Below are positions 7,497 through 17,445 of a stretch of 64,000 bases of DNA, piece by piece. The notes below the pieces were generated by a model that saw only the letters and a program-made list of their open reading frames with translations, was not told where the DNA came from and searched no databases. Source of the stretch: Paracoccus homiensis (lineage in GTDB: Bacteria; Pseudomonadota; Alphaproteobacteria; Rhodobacterales; Rhodobacteraceae); contig NZ_FOHO01000011.1 in assembly GCF_900111675.1 (NCBI RefSeq), positions 1 through 64,000 on the forward strand, read 5' to 3'. The first letter of the stretch is position 1; each line of letters opens with the position of its first letter. Position numbers and translations under genes: made by a program.

Positions 7497-9053
7497 TCAG
7501 GCGGCCACGGACTCGCCCGAGGCGGCCATGATCTTTTCCTTGGTGACGGTGGAATCGAACTCGGCCGAGATGCGGCCCTTGTGCATGACGATGATCCGAT
7601 GCGCGATCGACAGGCATTCACTGACTTCAGAGGTCGAATAGATGACCGCAAGCCCCTGCCTGGCCTCTTCGGACAGCAGGCGGAACACCTCGGCCTTGGC
7701 ACCGATATCGATCCCGCGCGAAGGTTCGTCCAACATGATGACACGCGGCTTCGTAGCCAGCATCTTGCCGATGACGACCTTCTGCTGATTGCCGCCCGAC
7801 AGCGACCCGATGGCGGCACCCGGCCCCGAGGTCTTGACCGTCACTTCGCGGATGCTGTTGTCGACCAGCTGACGCTCGGCCCGTCTTTGGGTGAACAGCC
7901 CCTTGGTAAAACTGGCAATCGAGGCCAGCGACAGGTTTTCGCCCACGCTCATCGTCTGGACAAGGCCGTCACGCTGACGATCCTCGGGGACCAGGGCAAG
8001 GCCGCGGGCGATACGCTCGGCGATGGACAGATGCGAGACTTCCTTGCCTTCAAGGACGATCTCGCCGGAACTGGCACGCAGCTTGCCCGCGCAGGTTTCC
8101 AGCAACTCGGTCCGTCCCGCGCCCATCAGGCCATAGATGCAGACGATCTCGCCCGCGCGGATATCCAGCGACAGCCCGTCGACCAGATTGAAGCCACCCG
8201 CCGGGTCCGGCACCGTCAGATCACGGATCGACAGCGCGGATTGCCCCAGCGCGGTGTCCGGCGGACTGCCCAGATCATAATTCTCGCCGACCATGTTGCG
8301 AACGATCCATTCCAGATCGATCTCGGCACGCGGCGCATAGGCCGTCATGTTGCCGTCACGCAGCACCACCGCATGATCGGTGATGGTCAGCGCCTCTTCC
8401 AGATGGTGCGAGATATAGACGATGCTGACACCCTTGGCCGTCAGGTCGCGAATGACCTTGAACAACACCTCGACCTCGCTGGCCGAAAGGGCGCTGGTCG
8501 GTTCGTCCATGATCAGGATCCGGCTGTCGACCGACAGCGCGCGCGCGATTTCAACGATCTGCTGCTGACCAAGGCGCAGTTCCTCGACCGGGGTCAGCGG
8601 GTCGATATCCTCTTCAAGCTCTGCCATCAGCTTGCGGGTCTGACGCTCTTCCTCGGCGAAATTCACGCCGGTCGGACCCTTGATCTCGCGGCCCATGAAG
8701 ATGTTGTCGCGCACCGACAGGTTCGGCGCCAGGCTAAGTTCCTGATGGATGATCGAGATGCCCTGCTCTCGCGCTTCGGTCGAGTTGTTGAAGGCGACGG
8801 GCTGACCATCAAGGATGATCTCGCCGCTGGTCGGCTGGATCACGCCCGACAGGATCTTCATCAGCGTCGATTTGCCCGCACCGTTTTCACCGAACAGCGT
8901 GGTGACCTGGCCGCGATGGATGTCGAAATTGACACCTTTCAGCGCATGGACCTGGCCATAGGATTTGGCGACGTTGCGGGCGGCCAGAACGACTTCGCGC
9001 GCATCGGGATCGCCCTCGGGCATCTCGCCCGCGATATTCACCGGCGCGCTCAT
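7497..9053 (-). CDS. Sugar ABC transporter ATP-binding protein (dual cassette)
   Basis: Cytoplasmic ATPase of the RbsA/XylG class, 518 residues with two cassettes. Cassette one has Walker A GENGAGKST (about residues 55-63), a degenerate signature LRLGQQQ and Walker B ILIMDEPTSAL. Cassette two has a degenerate P-loop GLMGAGRTEL, an intact LSGGNQQKV signature and VIMLDEPSRGID. This asymmetry is normal for the family. Its start overlaps the DUF2291 stop by four bases (ATGA). Confidence 0.9.
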   Translation of the reverse strand: MSAPVNIAGEMPEGDPDAREVVLAARNVAKSYGQVHALKGVNFDIHRGQVTTLFGENGAGKSTLMKILSGVIQPTSGEIILDGQPVAFNNSTEAREQGISIIHQELSLAPNLSVRDNIFMGREIKGPTGVNFAEEERQTRKLMAELEEDIDPLTPVEELRLGQQQIVEIARALSVDSRILIMDEPTSALSASEVEVLFKVIRDLTAKGVSIVYISHHLEEALTITDHAVVLRDGNMTAYAPRAEIDLEWIVRNMVGENYDLGSPPDTALGQSALSIRDLTVPDPAGGFNLVDGLSLDIRAGEIVCIYGLMGAGRTELLETCAGKLRASSGEIVLEGKEVSHLSIAERIARGLALVPEDRQRDGLVQTMSVGENLSLASIASFTKGLFTQRRAERQLVDNSIREVTVKTSGPGAAIGSLSGGNQQKVVIGKMLATKPRVIMLDEPSRGIDIGAKAEVFRLLSEEARQGLAVIYSTSEVSECLSIAHRIIVMHKGRISAEFDSTVTKEKIMAASGESVAA

Positions 9054-9715
9054 TCGACGCTCAGCTCGACCGGGGTGATCATCCAGTTCTTGGGATTGAT
9101 CAGGCGGAAGGCGCCGGTGACCGTCATGGTCTTGCCGGTCAGATCCGAATTGTCGATCGGGTCCAGAATGGCGGCTTTCATGGCCCGGTTGATGCCCGAT
9201 CCGGCATCCTGATATTCGATCTGGTTCTTGAACTGACCGAATTCGATATCACCCGGCGCATCGCGCAGATCGGTGCCATTGACAGCGGGGCCGGTCTGGA
9301 CGCGAACGGTAATGTCGTCGGGCACGCCCTCGGCTTGCAGCTTGTAGACGCCGGACTTGCCTTCACCGACGGTGCCGGTCACGGTCGTGAACATGATCGC
9401 CCCGGTCGAGGCGGGAACGCCATATTCCTCGGCGGCGGCATTCTTGTCGGCCAGAACCGCCGGGGCCAGCGTCGCGGCATCGACCGCACGGCTTTTCACC
9501 ACCTCGGCGATCCGCGGAAATTCGGCCTGGCCATAACTGTCTGGCGAAAAGACCTGCGCGCGGACATCGGCATCCGACCCGATCTGCACGACCGTGGTGT
9601 CGATCGCCATGGCTGCCAGAACAACGATGGCGGCGCCGAAGCCGATATATAGGCCGCGGCGCGACGGAGCAGGCGCTTTCTGGGCGGGGGCGGACAGGGT
9701 GCTGCCTGATGTCAT
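9050..9715 (-). CDS. DUF2291 membrane-anchored transporter accessory protein
   Basis: 221-residue protein of the DUF2291 family, which recurs in polyol and sugar ABC operons of rhizobia and Brucella. A single hydrophobic helix (about residues 27-45, GLYIGFGAAIVVLAAMAI) is followed by a soluble periplasmic domain. No lipobox cysteine is visible, so it is probably anchored by the helix. GGAGG lies nine bases before the ATG at 9715. It is the first gene of the importer operon. Its function is not established; the position suggests a role in uptake. Confidence 0.75.
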   Translation of the reverse strand: MTSGSTLSAPAQKAPAPSRRGLYIGFGAAIVVLAAMAIDTTVVQIGSDADVRAQVFSPDSYGQAEFPRIAEVVKSRAVDAATLAPAVLADKNAAAEEYGVPASTGAIMFTTVTGTVGEGKSGVYKLQAEGVPDDITVRVQTGPAVNGTDLRDAPGDIEFGQFKNQIEYQDAGSGINRAMKAAILDPIDNSDLTGKTMTVTGAFRLINPKNWMITPVELSVE

Positions 9716-10275
9716 CTGCGAACCTCCGAGAATTGGAACGACCGCCGGCCACCCTGATTGCGGGCCGCGATCCCGACAAATGCGAGGCAGGTTCGCGAAG
9801 TGATGCGCATGATGTCCTCCCTCAACCCGGTCTCGTCGCCCGCTCTCCCCAGCTGACGTCGAAGCCGTGCCACCTGTGATAGAACAGTGATATAAACAGA
9901 TCAAGAAAGAAAATCGTTCTTTGCCCGAGAGCGGGGCGATCTCACCGTCCCGGGCGACGAAGAATCGACGCTACTGCCCGCTTCGCTTCGGTAGAACCGT
10001 TGGCTGTGGCTGCCGGAGTATAGCGCGGCAATGGATCCGGAAATAGATATTTATCCTTCTATTAACAACGAACTGCCATGAATCATTCCGCTGCAACTAT
10101 CCGCATCAGTGGCGACGTACCAGCGACATGCCAGATCAGTTGCGCGCCACAAACGCGCCCGATCGGGAGATGAAATTTATTTCCTCGCTGGCAATAAAAT
10201 GCATTCATTATGTTAGAACTCTGCGATATAGATCATATGCGGCTCTCAGGCAGATCACCGCAAGGGAGGGGTGGC
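9716..10275. promoter_or_regulatory. Divergent control region between polyol importer and eryABCD
   Basis: 560 bases without a convincing gene, markedly AT-richer from 10020 to 10235. On the importer side two tandem copies of GTGATA(n)ACAG lie at 9876-9886 and 9887-9899. On the ery side a near-palindrome GGAAATAGATATTTATCC is at 10039-10056, and a related GAAATTTATTTCC is at 10172-10184. These are candidate sites for EryD or a DeoR regulator. I could not fix a -35/-10 pair with confidence. GGGAGGGG before 10276 is the eryA ribosome site. Confidence 0.5.
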
Positions 10276-11895
10276 ATGACCGGCACAGGCAACGGATCGG
10301 AATCAGCGACAAATTTCTGTCAGGCATCTGATCTTATTGTTGGAATCGATGCCGGAACCTCGGTCATCAAGGCCGTGGCCTTCACGCTGCGTGGGCGTCA
10401 GGTCGCCGCTGCCTCGGTGCCGAATCGCTATCATACGGGCCATGACGGCAGCGCGACGCAATCGTTGTCGCAGACCTGGGCCGACTGTTCGGCGGCGCTG
10501 CGCGGTCTGACCGAAAAGGTGCCTGATCTGGCGAAACGCACCGCCGCTTTGTCTGTGACCGCGCAAGGGGATGGCACCTGGCTGGTCGGGCCAGACGGGC
10601 CGGTTGATGATGCCTGGCTGTGGCTTGATGCCCGTGCCGCCTTGACGGTGCGCCGCCTTGCCGCGGCCCCGCAGAACCGTGCGCGGTTCGAAGCGACAGG
10701 CACCGGCCTGAACACCTGCCAACAGGGCAGTCAGATGGCGCATATGGACGCCCATTTTCCTGAACTGCTGAACAGGACCGAGGTTGCGCTGCACTGCAAG
10801 GACTGGCTTTATCTGAACCTTACCGGGGTCCGCGCGACCGACCCCTCGGAAGCCAGCTTTACTTTCGGCAATTTCCGGGACCGCGCCTATGATGAAAGCG
10901 TCATCGAGGCGCTTGGCCTGACCCATCGCCGCAAGCTGTTGCCCGAAATCATCGAAGGTGCCAAGGTCACGCATCCGCTGACGCCCGAGGCGGCGGCACA
11001 AACCGGTCTGCTGGCGGGAACGCCCGTCAGTCTTGGCTATGTCGATATGGTGATGACCGCGCTTGGCGCGGGCGTCTATGACGGGGCGTACGGCGATATC
11101 GCCTGTTCGACCGTCGGCTCGACCGGAGTGCATCTTCGGGCCGTCGGCGCGGGTGATGTGCATCTGAACGCCGAAGGCACCGGATATGTGATCTGCCTGC
11201 CGATCCCCGGCATCGTGACACAGGTCCAGACCAATATGGCCGCGACGCTGAACCTGGACTGGGTTCTGAACATCGCCGCGGGGATCATGTCGGATATGGG
11301 CACCGCCGTCAGCCATCGTGACCTGATCGCCCATGTCGAGAACTGGTTGGCGCAATCGCAGCCCGGCCAGATCGTCTATCATCCCTATATTTCCGACGCG
11401 GGCGAGCGTGGCCCCTTTGTCAATGCCGACGCCCGAGCCGGATTCGCCGGGCTTTCCGCAGGGCATCGTTATCCCGATCTGGTCCGCGCCGTGGCCGAGG
11501 GCATCGGGATGGCGATGCGCGATTGCTATGCGGCGATGGGGCCCCTGCCCTCGGAACTGCGCCTGACCGGCGGTGCGGCAAGGTCGCAAGGTCTGCGCGG
11601 CATCCTGTCGGCCAGCCTGAACGCCCCGGTCCGCGTTTCCGACCGCGACGAAGCGGGCGCCGCCGGCGCGGCGATGATGGCGGCCGTGGCGATCGGCGCC
11701 TATCCCGACATGCAGTCCTGCATCGCCGAATGGGTGACGCCCCTGCTTGGCCCGGCCGAACCCCCGGATGCGGCACTGGTTTCCGCCTATGACCACCTGT
11801 TTCCCGCATTCACGGCGGCCCGCACCGCCCTGCCCCCGACCTGGGACGCCCTGTCCGCCGCCCGCGTGGCATCGACGAAAGGAATTCAGCAATGA
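10276..11895 (+). CDS. eryA: Erythritol kinase (EryA-like FGGY kinase)
   Basis: ATP-dependent kinase expected to make L-erythritol 4-phosphate, the first step of erythritol catabolism. 539 residues from an ATG preceded by GGGAGGGG. FGGY landmarks: IVGIDAGTSVIKAVAF near residue 20, ALSVTAQGDGTWLV, a central GYVDMVMTALGAGVYDG and the C-terminal LTGGAARSQGLRGILSASL. Its stop overlaps the start of the GlpD-like gene (ATGA), followed by EryC- and EryD-like genes, the gene order of Brucella and rhizobial ery operons. That order is the main reason for naming it EryA rather than another FGGY kinase. Confidence 0.85.
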   Translation: MTGTGNGSESATNFCQASDLIVGIDAGTSVIKAVAFTLRGRQVAAASVPNRYHTGHDGSATQSLSQTWADCSAALRGLTEKVPDLAKRTAALSVTAQGDGTWLVGPDGPVDDAWLWLDARAALTVRRLAAAPQNRARFEATGTGLNTCQQGSQMAHMDAHFPELLNRTEVALHCKDWLYLNLTGVRATDPSEASFTFGNFRDRAYDESVIEALGLTHRRKLLPEIIEGAKVTHPLTPEAAAQTGLLAGTPVSLGYVDMVMTALGAGVYDGAYGDIACSTVGSTGVHLRAVGAGDVHLNAEGTGYVICLPIPGIVTQVQTNMAATLNLDWVLNIAAGIMSDMGTAVSHRDLIAHVENWLAQSQPGQIVYHPYISDAGERGPFVNADARAGFAGLSAGHRYPDLVRAVAEGIGMAMRDCYAAMGPLPSELRLTGGAARSQGLRGILSASLNAPVRVSDRDEAGAAGAAMMAAVAIGAYPDMQSCIAEWVTPLLGPAEPPDAALVSAYDHLFPAFTAARTALPPTWDALSAARVASTKGIQQ

Positions 11896-13409
11896 GCAAA
11901 GACAGCGACATGATCGACCTGTTCGTGATCGGCGGCGGCATCAATGGCGCCGGGGTCGCGCGCGATGCGGCGGGGCGCGGATTGAAGGTCGTCCTGTGCG
12001 AAAAGGACGATCTGGCCGAGGGCACCTCGTCCCGGTCCGGCAAGCTGGTGCATGGCGGCTTGCGCTATCTGGAATATTACGAATTCCGGCTGGTCCGCGA
12101 GGCCCTGATCGAACGCGAGGTGCTGATGCGTGCCGCCCCGCATATCATCTGGCCGATGCGTTTCGTGCTGCCACACAGCCCGCAGGACCGGCCCGCCTGG
12201 CTGGTCCGGCTGGGGCTGTTTCTGTACGACCATCTTGGCGGGCGCAAGAAACTGCCCGGCACCCGTACGCTGGACCTGACCCGCGACCCCGAGGGCGCAC
12301 CGCTGCTGGACCAATACACCAAAGGTTTCGAATACAGCGATTGCTGGGTGGACGACGCGCGGCTGGTGGTGCTGAATGCGGTGGACGCCGCCGAAAAGGG
12401 TGCCGAGGTTCTGACCCGCAGCCCCTGCATCTCGGCCCGCCGCGAGGATGGCGCATGGACCGTCCAGACGCGCAACGACATCACCGGCCAGACCCGGACG
12501 TTCCGTGCGCGCTGTCTGGTCAATTGTGCCGGCCCCTGGGTCACCGATTTCATCACCCGTGTCGCGGGTGCGAACTCGGCCCGGAACGTGCGGCTGGTCA
12601 AGGGCAGCCACATCATCGTTCCGAAATTCTGGCAGGGCAACAACGCCTATCTGGTGCAGAACCACGACAAGCGCGTGATCTTCATCAATCCCTATGAAGG
12701 CGACAAGGCGCTGATCGGCACCACCGACATCGCCTATGACGGCCGCGCCGAGGATGTGACCGCCGACGAGGCAGAAATCGAATATCTGCTGAGCGCCGTG
12801 AACCGGTATTTCAAGGAAAAGCTGCGGCGCGAGGATGTGCTGACGACGTTTTCCGGCGTTCGCCCGCTGTTCGACGACGGGCAGGGCAACCCCTCGGCGG
12901 TGACGCGCGACTATGTCTTCGATCTGGACCAGACCGGCGGTGCGCCGCTGCTGAACGTCTTTGGCGGCAAGATCACGACCTTCCGCGAACTGGCCGAGCG
13001 CGGGATGCACAAGCTTCGGGACATCTTTCCGCAGATGGGCGGCGACTGGACCGAAACCGCCCCGCTGCCGGGCGGTGAAATCGCCAATGCCGATTATGAA
13101 AGCTATGCCAACCTGCTGCGCGAATTGCATCCGTGGATGCCGCGCGATCTGGTTCACCATTACGGCCGGCTTTACGGGGCGCGGACAAAGGACGTGGTCG
13201 CAGGTGCGATGAACCTGGCCGATCTTGGCCGCCATTTCGGCGGACAGCTTTACGAGGCCGAGGCCCGCTATCTGGTCCGCAAGGAATGGGCGCTGCGCCC
13301 CGAAGACATCCTGTGGCGGCGGACCAAGCACTATCTGCACCTGTCGGCGTCGCAGCGGCAGGACTTTGTCGACTGGTTCAACACCTCGGATCTGGCCAAG
13401 GCAGCCTGA
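11892..13409 (+). CDS. eryB: Erythritol-phosphate dehydrogenase (EryB, GlpD family)
   Basis: FAD-dependent dehydrogenase of 505 residues, predicted to oxidise L-erythritol 4-phosphate to a tetrulose phosphate and pass electrons to the membrane quinone pool. The FAD-binding motif GGGINGAGVARDAAGRG is near residues 14-30; EGTSSRSGKLVHGGLRYLE follows, and the substrate domain has RLVKGSHIIVPKFW and GTTDIAYDG. Only 505 residues against 546 for the paralogue at 1.2 kb. It overlaps eryA by four bases. The role follows from family and operon order. Confidence 0.85.
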   Translation: MSKDSDMIDLFVIGGGINGAGVARDAAGRGLKVVLCEKDDLAEGTSSRSGKLVHGGLRYLEYYEFRLVREALIEREVLMRAAPHIIWPMRFVLPHSPQDRPAWLVRLGLFLYDHLGGRKKLPGTRTLDLTRDPEGAPLLDQYTKGFEYSDCWVDDARLVVLNAVDAAEKGAEVLTRSPCISARREDGAWTVQTRNDITGQTRTFRARCLVNCAGPWVTDFITRVAGANSARNVRLVKGSHIIVPKFWQGNNAYLVQNHDKRVIFINPYEGDKALIGTTDIAYDGRAEDVTADEAEIEYLLSAVNRYFKEKLRREDVLTTFSGVRPLFDDGQGNPSAVTRDYVFDLDQTGGAPLLNVFGGKITTFRELAERGMHKLRDIFPQMGGDWTETAPLPGGEIANADYESYANLLRELHPWMPRDLVHHYGRLYGARTKDVVAGAMNLADLGRHFGGQLYEAEARYLVRKEWALRPEDILWRRTKHYLHLSASQRQDFVDWFNTSDLAKAA

Positions 13410-13419
13410 AGGACACCCC

Positions 13420-14352
13420 ATGCCCCTGACCCTGTCGCTGAACACAAATCCGCTGGTCAATCGCTTTGCCGATCCCTGCGACCTGATCGACACCGTCGCC
13501 CGCGATCTGCGCATCCGCGACCTGCAACTGACCCATGAGTTCATCAACCCCTCATGGCCCGCGCCGGTCATCCGGCGGCTGACCCGGCAGATGGGTGCAG
13601 CGCTGCACCGCACCGGTGTGCGCGTGACCAGCGGCATGACCGGTCCCTATGGGCGGCTGAACCATTTCGGCCATCCCGACCGCGATGTGCGCCGCTACTA
13701 TGTTGACTGGTTCAAGACCTTTGCGGATATCACCGCCGATCTGGGCGGCAGCAGCGTCGGCACGCAATTCGCGATCTTCACCTATCGCGACTATGACGAC
13801 CAGGCCCGCCGCGAAGACCTGATCAAGATCGCCATCGATTGCTGGGCTGAAGTCGCCGAACATGCCAAGGGAGCCGGCCTTGAGTATGTGTTCTGGGAAC
13901 CGATGAGCATCGGACGCGAATTCGGCGAGACGATCGCGGCCTGCATGGCACTGCAGGACCGGTTAAGCACGGCCGATATGGCCGTGCCGATGTGGATGAT
14001 GGCCGATATCGACCATGGCGACGTCACCAGCGCCGATCCCGACGATTATGACCCCTATGCCTGGGCGCGCGCTGTGCCCAGGGTCAGCCCGATCATCCAT
14101 ATCAAGCAGTCGCTGATGGACAAGGGCGGCCACCGCCCCTTCACCGCCGAATTCAACGCGCGGGGCCGCATCCAGCCCGCCCCCCTGCTGGCGGCACTGG
14201 CCGAGGGTGGCGCCAAGGACAACGAGATCTGTCTTGAACTCAGCTTCAAGGAACGCGAACCGAATGACCGCGAGGTCATTCCGCAAATCGCCGAAAGCGT
14301 TGCCTTTTGGGCTCCGCATATCGACACGGGCGCCGACAAGCTGAATATCTGA
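13420..14352 (+). CDS. eryC: Tetrulose-phosphate isomerase/epimerase (EryC)
   Basis: TIM-barrel protein of the AP-endonuclease-2-like sugar isomerase family, 310 residues. It begins MPLTLSLNTNPLVNRFADP and carries barrel segments such as TSGMTGPYGRLNHFGHPD, EYVFWEPMSIGREF and IHIKQSLMDKGGHRPF, with acidic and histidine residues placed to bind a divalent metal. In Brucella EryC is one of three isomerases that convert the EryB product towards D-erythrose 4-phosphate. AAGGAC lies before the ATG, ten bases after eryB. Confidence 0.85.
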   Translation: MPLTLSLNTNPLVNRFADPCDLIDTVARDLRIRDLQLTHEFINPSWPAPVIRRLTRQMGAALHRTGVRVTSGMTGPYGRLNHFGHPDRDVRRYYVDWFKTFADITADLGGSSVGTQFAIFTYRDYDDQARREDLIKIAIDCWAEVAEHAKGAGLEYVFWEPMSIGREFGETIAACMALQDRLSTADMAVPMWMMADIDHGDVTSADPDDYDPYAWARAVPRVSPIIHIKQSLMDKGGHRPFTAEFNARGRIQPAPLLAALAEGGAKDNEICLELSFKEREPNDREVIPQIAESVAFWAPHIDTGADKLNI

Positions 14353-14368
14353 AGAGGTCGCGGCAGGG

Positions 14369-15346
14369 ATGCGCGATGACCTGAACGCCGACCAAAAGGA
14401 AATGCTGATGCCTGCGCGCGGACCCATCGACCCGGATCACAGCCTGGCCACGCGGGCAGCCTGGCTGCACTATATCGGCGGCCTGACACAGGCTGCCGTC
14501 GCGAAACGTCTGGGCCTGACATCCGTCAAGACGCATCGACTGATCGCCAGGGCGGTTGCCGAAGGGGTCGTCAAGGTCTCGATCGAGGGTGAGATCGTGG
14601 AATGCGCGATGCTGGAAGATCAGCTGTGCGCCAGATACGATCTGGACTATTGCGAAGTCGCCCCGGATCTGGGTGAACCCGGCCTGCCGCTGCGGGCATT
14701 GGGCATGGCCGGAGCAGCCTTCATGCGCCGCGAAATCGAGCGCGGCGCACATGCCATGATCGGGCTTGGCCATGGCCGCACCATGGCGGCCGCCGTGCAG
14801 CAGCTTCCCCGGATGGACGCCCGCAACGTCGCCTTCGTATCCCTGCTTGGCGGGCTGACGCGGCACTATACCGCCAACCCCCATGACGTGATGCATCGCA
14901 TTGCCGAAAAGACCGGCGCGGCGGCCCATGTCCTGCCGGTGCCCTTCTTCGCAAATTCCGAGAAGGATCGAAAAGTCCTGCTGGCCCAGCCCGGAGTGCG
15001 CGAGATCATGGATCGGGCGAACAAGGCTGATCTAAAATTCGCGGGGCTTGGTCCGGCGGATGCGCGGGCGCAGCTTGTTGCCTCGGGCATGATCGAAGCC
15101 GATGAAATTGCCGAAATCAACGCGGCTGGCGGCGTCGGCGAATTCCTGGGCCATTTCTTCGACGCCCGTGGCCATGTCCTGGAAACACGCGTCGGTCGAC
15201 GCACGCTCTCTGCGGATCTCGGCGGGCATCTGGTGGCGATCGCCGGTGGCACGGACAAACATCCGGCGATCCGCGCGGTGTTGAACAGCGGGCGCCTGTC
15301 CGGCCTGATCACCGACGAAGCCACGGCCCGCGCACTTCTGGCGTGA
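14369..15346 (+). CDS. eryD: SorC-family regulator of erythritol genes (EryD)
   Basis: 325-residue transcription regulator of the SorC/DeoR superfamily. The N-terminal helix-turn-helix (about residues 28-65, GLTQAAVAKRLGLTSVKTHR) is followed by a sugar-phosphate-binding domain with GLGHGRTMAAAVQQLP and FVSLLGG. EryD represses the ery operon in Brucella and releases DNA when erythritol or a derivative is present. As the last gene of eryABCD it probably regulates itself. Another ATG lies 13 codons in (MPARGPID), so the exact start is uncertain. Confidence 0.85.
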   Translation: MRDDLNADQKEMLMPARGPIDPDHSLATRAAWLHYIGGLTQAAVAKRLGLTSVKTHRLIARAVAEGVVKVSIEGEIVECAMLEDQLCARYDLDYCEVAPDLGEPGLPLRALGMAGAAFMRREIERGAHAMIGLGHGRTMAAAVQQLPRMDARNVAFVSLLGGLTRHYTANPHDVMHRIAEKTGAAAHVLPVPFFANSEKDRKVLLAQPGVREIMDRANKADLKFAGLGPADARAQLVASGMIEADEIAEINAAGGVGEFLGHFFDARGHVLETRVGRRTLSADLGGHLVAIAGGTDKHPAIRAVLNSGRLSGLITDEATARALLA

Positions 15347-15359
15347 CCTGCCTGTCGGC

Positions 15360-15394
15360 GGCGGGCCAAGGGGGCAGGCATGGCCCGGCCCGCC
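15360..15394. terminator. Possible terminator between convergent eryD and aldolase genes
   Basis: GGCGGGCC at 15360-15367 pairs with GGCCCGCC at 15387-15394 across a 19-base loop, 14 bases after the eryD stop and 16 bases from the stop of the opposing aldolase gene. There is no good T-run in either direction, so this is weak. Confidence 0.3.
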
Positions 15395-15409
15395 CCGGCC
15401 GTAACGGGT

Positions 15410-16444
15410 TCAGTAGCGCCCGGCCATTTCGGACAATGTAAGCGGACGGATCTTCGAGGCATTGCCCGCCGTGCCAAAGGCTTCAAAGCGGTTGCGACAA
15501 ACCTCGGACATCAACGCCATCGCAGGCTTCAGGTATTTTCGTGGATCGAACTCTGACGGGTCCTCGGTCAGGGTCCGGCGGATCGCCGCAGTCATCGCAA
15601 GGCGGTTGTCGGTGTCGATATTGACCTTGCGCACGCCCGACTTGATGCCGCGCTGAATTTCTTCGACCGGAACGCCCCAGGTCGGCCGGATATCGCCCCC
15701 ATAGGCATTGATGATCTTCTGCAGATCCTCGGGGACCGAACTGGAACCATGCATGACCAGATGCGTGTTCGGAATGCGCGCGTGGATCGCCTCGATCACA
15801 TGCATAGCAAGGATCTGACCATCGGGCTTGCGCGTGAACTTGTAGGCGCCGTGGCTTGTCCCCATCGCGACAGCCAGCGCATCTACGCCGGTATCGGCCA
15901 CAAAGCGCGCAGCCTCGTCGGGGTCGGTCAGCAGCTGATCTTCGGACAGTTTCTCGGTCGCGCCATGGCCGTCCTCCTGATCGCCCATCCCGGTTTCCAG
16001 ACTGCCCAGAACGCCCAGCTCGCCTTCGACCGAGACGCCACAAGCATGGGCCATCTCGACCACGCGGGCGGTGATGTCGCGGTTATAGTCGTAGTCCGCG
16101 GGGGTCGCTCCATCGGCCTTCAGGCTGCCGTCCATCATGACGCTGGTAAAGCCGTTCTGGATCGCGGTCGCGCAGGTCGACAGGCCATTGCCGTGATCCA
16201 GATGCATGCAGACCGGGATCTCTGGAAAGGCACGGGCAAAGCCCTCGATCAACCCGGCCAGCACCAGATCATTGGCATAGGCGCGGGCGCCCCGGCTGGC
16301 CTGCAGGATCACCGGACTGTCGGTCGCCTGCGCGGCCTGCATCACCGCAAGTCCCTGTTCCATGTTGTTGATATTGAAGGCGGGGACCGCATAGCCATGC
16401 TCGGCGGCGTGGTCCAGAAGTTGGCGAAGCGTGATCATGGCCAT
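15410..16444 (-). CDS. fba: Class II fructose-bisphosphate aldolase
   Basis: Zinc-dependent aldolase, 344 residues, joining dihydroxyacetone phosphate to an aldose phosphate. Zinc ligands and active-site stretches are visible: MHLDHGNG (HxDH, about residues 83-90), [18 protein letters not shown] and NIDTDNRLA. It begins [13 protein letters not shown], the form seen in Calvin-cycle CfxA proteins, but no RuBisCO or phosphoribulokinase gene is in the window. As last gene of the eryR-tpi-rpi-fbp operon it may condense erythrose 4-phosphate with dihydroxyacetone phosphate, an activity known for this family. Confidence 0.9.
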   Translation of the reverse strand: MAMITLRQLLDHAAEHGYAVPAFNINNMEQGLAVMQAAQATDSPVILQASRGARAYANDLVLAGLIEGFARAFPEIPVCMHLDHGNGLSTCATAIQNGFTSVMMDGSLKADGATPADYDYNRDITARVVEMAHACGVSVEGELGVLGSLETGMGDQEDGHGATEKLSEDQLLTDPDEAARFVADTGVDALAVAMGTSHGAYKFTRKPDGQILAMHVIEAIHARIPNTHLVMHGSSSVPEDLQKIINAYGGDIRPTWGVPVEEIQRGIKSGVRKVNIDTDNRLAMTAAIRRTLTEDPSEFDPRKYLKPAMALMSEVCRNRFEAFGTAGNASKIRPLTLSEMAGRY

Positions 16445-16449
16445 GGCTG

Positions 16450-17427
16450 TTATCCTTGATGGTCGGCAAGATAGTCGAGGATCGTCGCGACCTCGTCCCG
16501 TGCGCCGAAGATGAGGGGGGTGAAATCGTGCAGTCCGGCGGGCTGTCGATCCAGGATCGGGCCGCGCCCATCGCTGGCCGCGCCGCCGGCCTGTTCGATC
16601 AGGAAGGCGATCGGGGCGCACTCATAGATCAGCCGCAGCCGACCGTCTTCATAGCCCGCGCGGGCATCCGCAGGATAAAGGAATGCGCCGCCCTTCAGCA
16701 GGATGCGATGCAATTCGCCCACGGCGGCGGCCAGCCAGCGCATGTTGAAGTCGCGACCGCGAGGACCGTCGGCACCGGCGCGCAGATCGCGCAGCCAGGC
16801 CCGCAACCCCGGCGACCAGTGGCGTTCGTTCGAGGCGTTGTAGGCGATGGTCGAGGCCGCAGGCTTCAGCAGTACATTTTCGCGCACCAGCCGGAATTCA
16901 CCCGTTCCGGTATCAAAGCCCGCGATCTGGACGCCCTGCCCCACCGACCAGCCGAAATCCAGCGAATGTCCGAATGACGCATATCCCGCCGCCACGATGG
17001 CACGACCGCTGCGCAGAAACCCTTCCGGCGCGGCGGGCATGACCGAGAACAACATCCCCAACGGCGCGCCGATGCCGATACTGCCCGACCCGTCGATGGG
17101 ATCGATCGCCACGTCGAACGCACCGGCATCGTTCAGGGCGATCACCTCGTCGGCCTCTTCCGACAGCACCTGCCGAACTCCCGCCACACGCAGCACTTGC
17201 AGCATGTGATGATGTGCCGCCACATCCAGTGCCTTCTGCTTGTCACCGCTGTCATTGACGCCCACGATCTCTTCAGGGTCTCCGTGCAAGCGCCCCGCGG
17301 CAAGACGCGTGGCCAAGGGCGGCAGGGCCTGCGCCAGGGCCAGCACGATGGCCTCCGGCCCGTCATGGGCCAGCACGTCGCGGATCGGGCGGCCCTGCGC
17401 GGGGCCGTCATTGGGCAAGGTCAGCAT
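16450..17427 (-). CDS. fbp: Class I fructose-1,6-bisphosphatase (possible SBPase)
   Basis: Metal-dependent sugar bisphosphatase, 325 residues. The metal site [16 protein letters not shown] (about residues 105-120) replaces the more usual DPLDGSSNID, so it is a divergent class I enzyme. SEEADEV supplies further metal-binding acids, and [24 protein letters not shown] is the C-terminal sugar-phosphate region. It lies five bases from the aldolase gene, so the two should work in sequence, on either fructose or sedoheptulose bisphosphate. Confidence 0.88.
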   Translation of the reverse strand: MLTLPNDGPAQGRPIRDVLAHDGPEAIVLALAQALPPLATRLAAGRLHGDPEEIVGVNDSGDKQKALDVAAHHHMLQVLRVAGVRQVLSEEADEVIALNDAGAFDVAIDPIDGSGSIGIGAPLGMLFSVMPAAPEGFLRSGRAIVAAGYASFGHSLDFGWSVGQGVQIAGFDTGTGEFRLVRENVLLKPAASTIAYNASNERHWSPGLRAWLRDLRAGADGPRGRDFNMRWLAAAVGELHRILLKGGAFLYPADARAGYEDGRLRLIYECAPIAFLIEQAGGAASDGRGPILDRQPAGLHDFTPLIFGARDEVATILDYLADHQG

Positions 17428-17445
17428 GGCGGTGATCCGGGGGCC

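Noticed and set aside
15410..17427. Aldolase and bisphosphatase as part of a Calvin-cycle operon
   Set aside because: No RuBisCO, phosphoribulokinase or CbbR gene is present, and the operon partners are EryH- and EryI-like isomerases.
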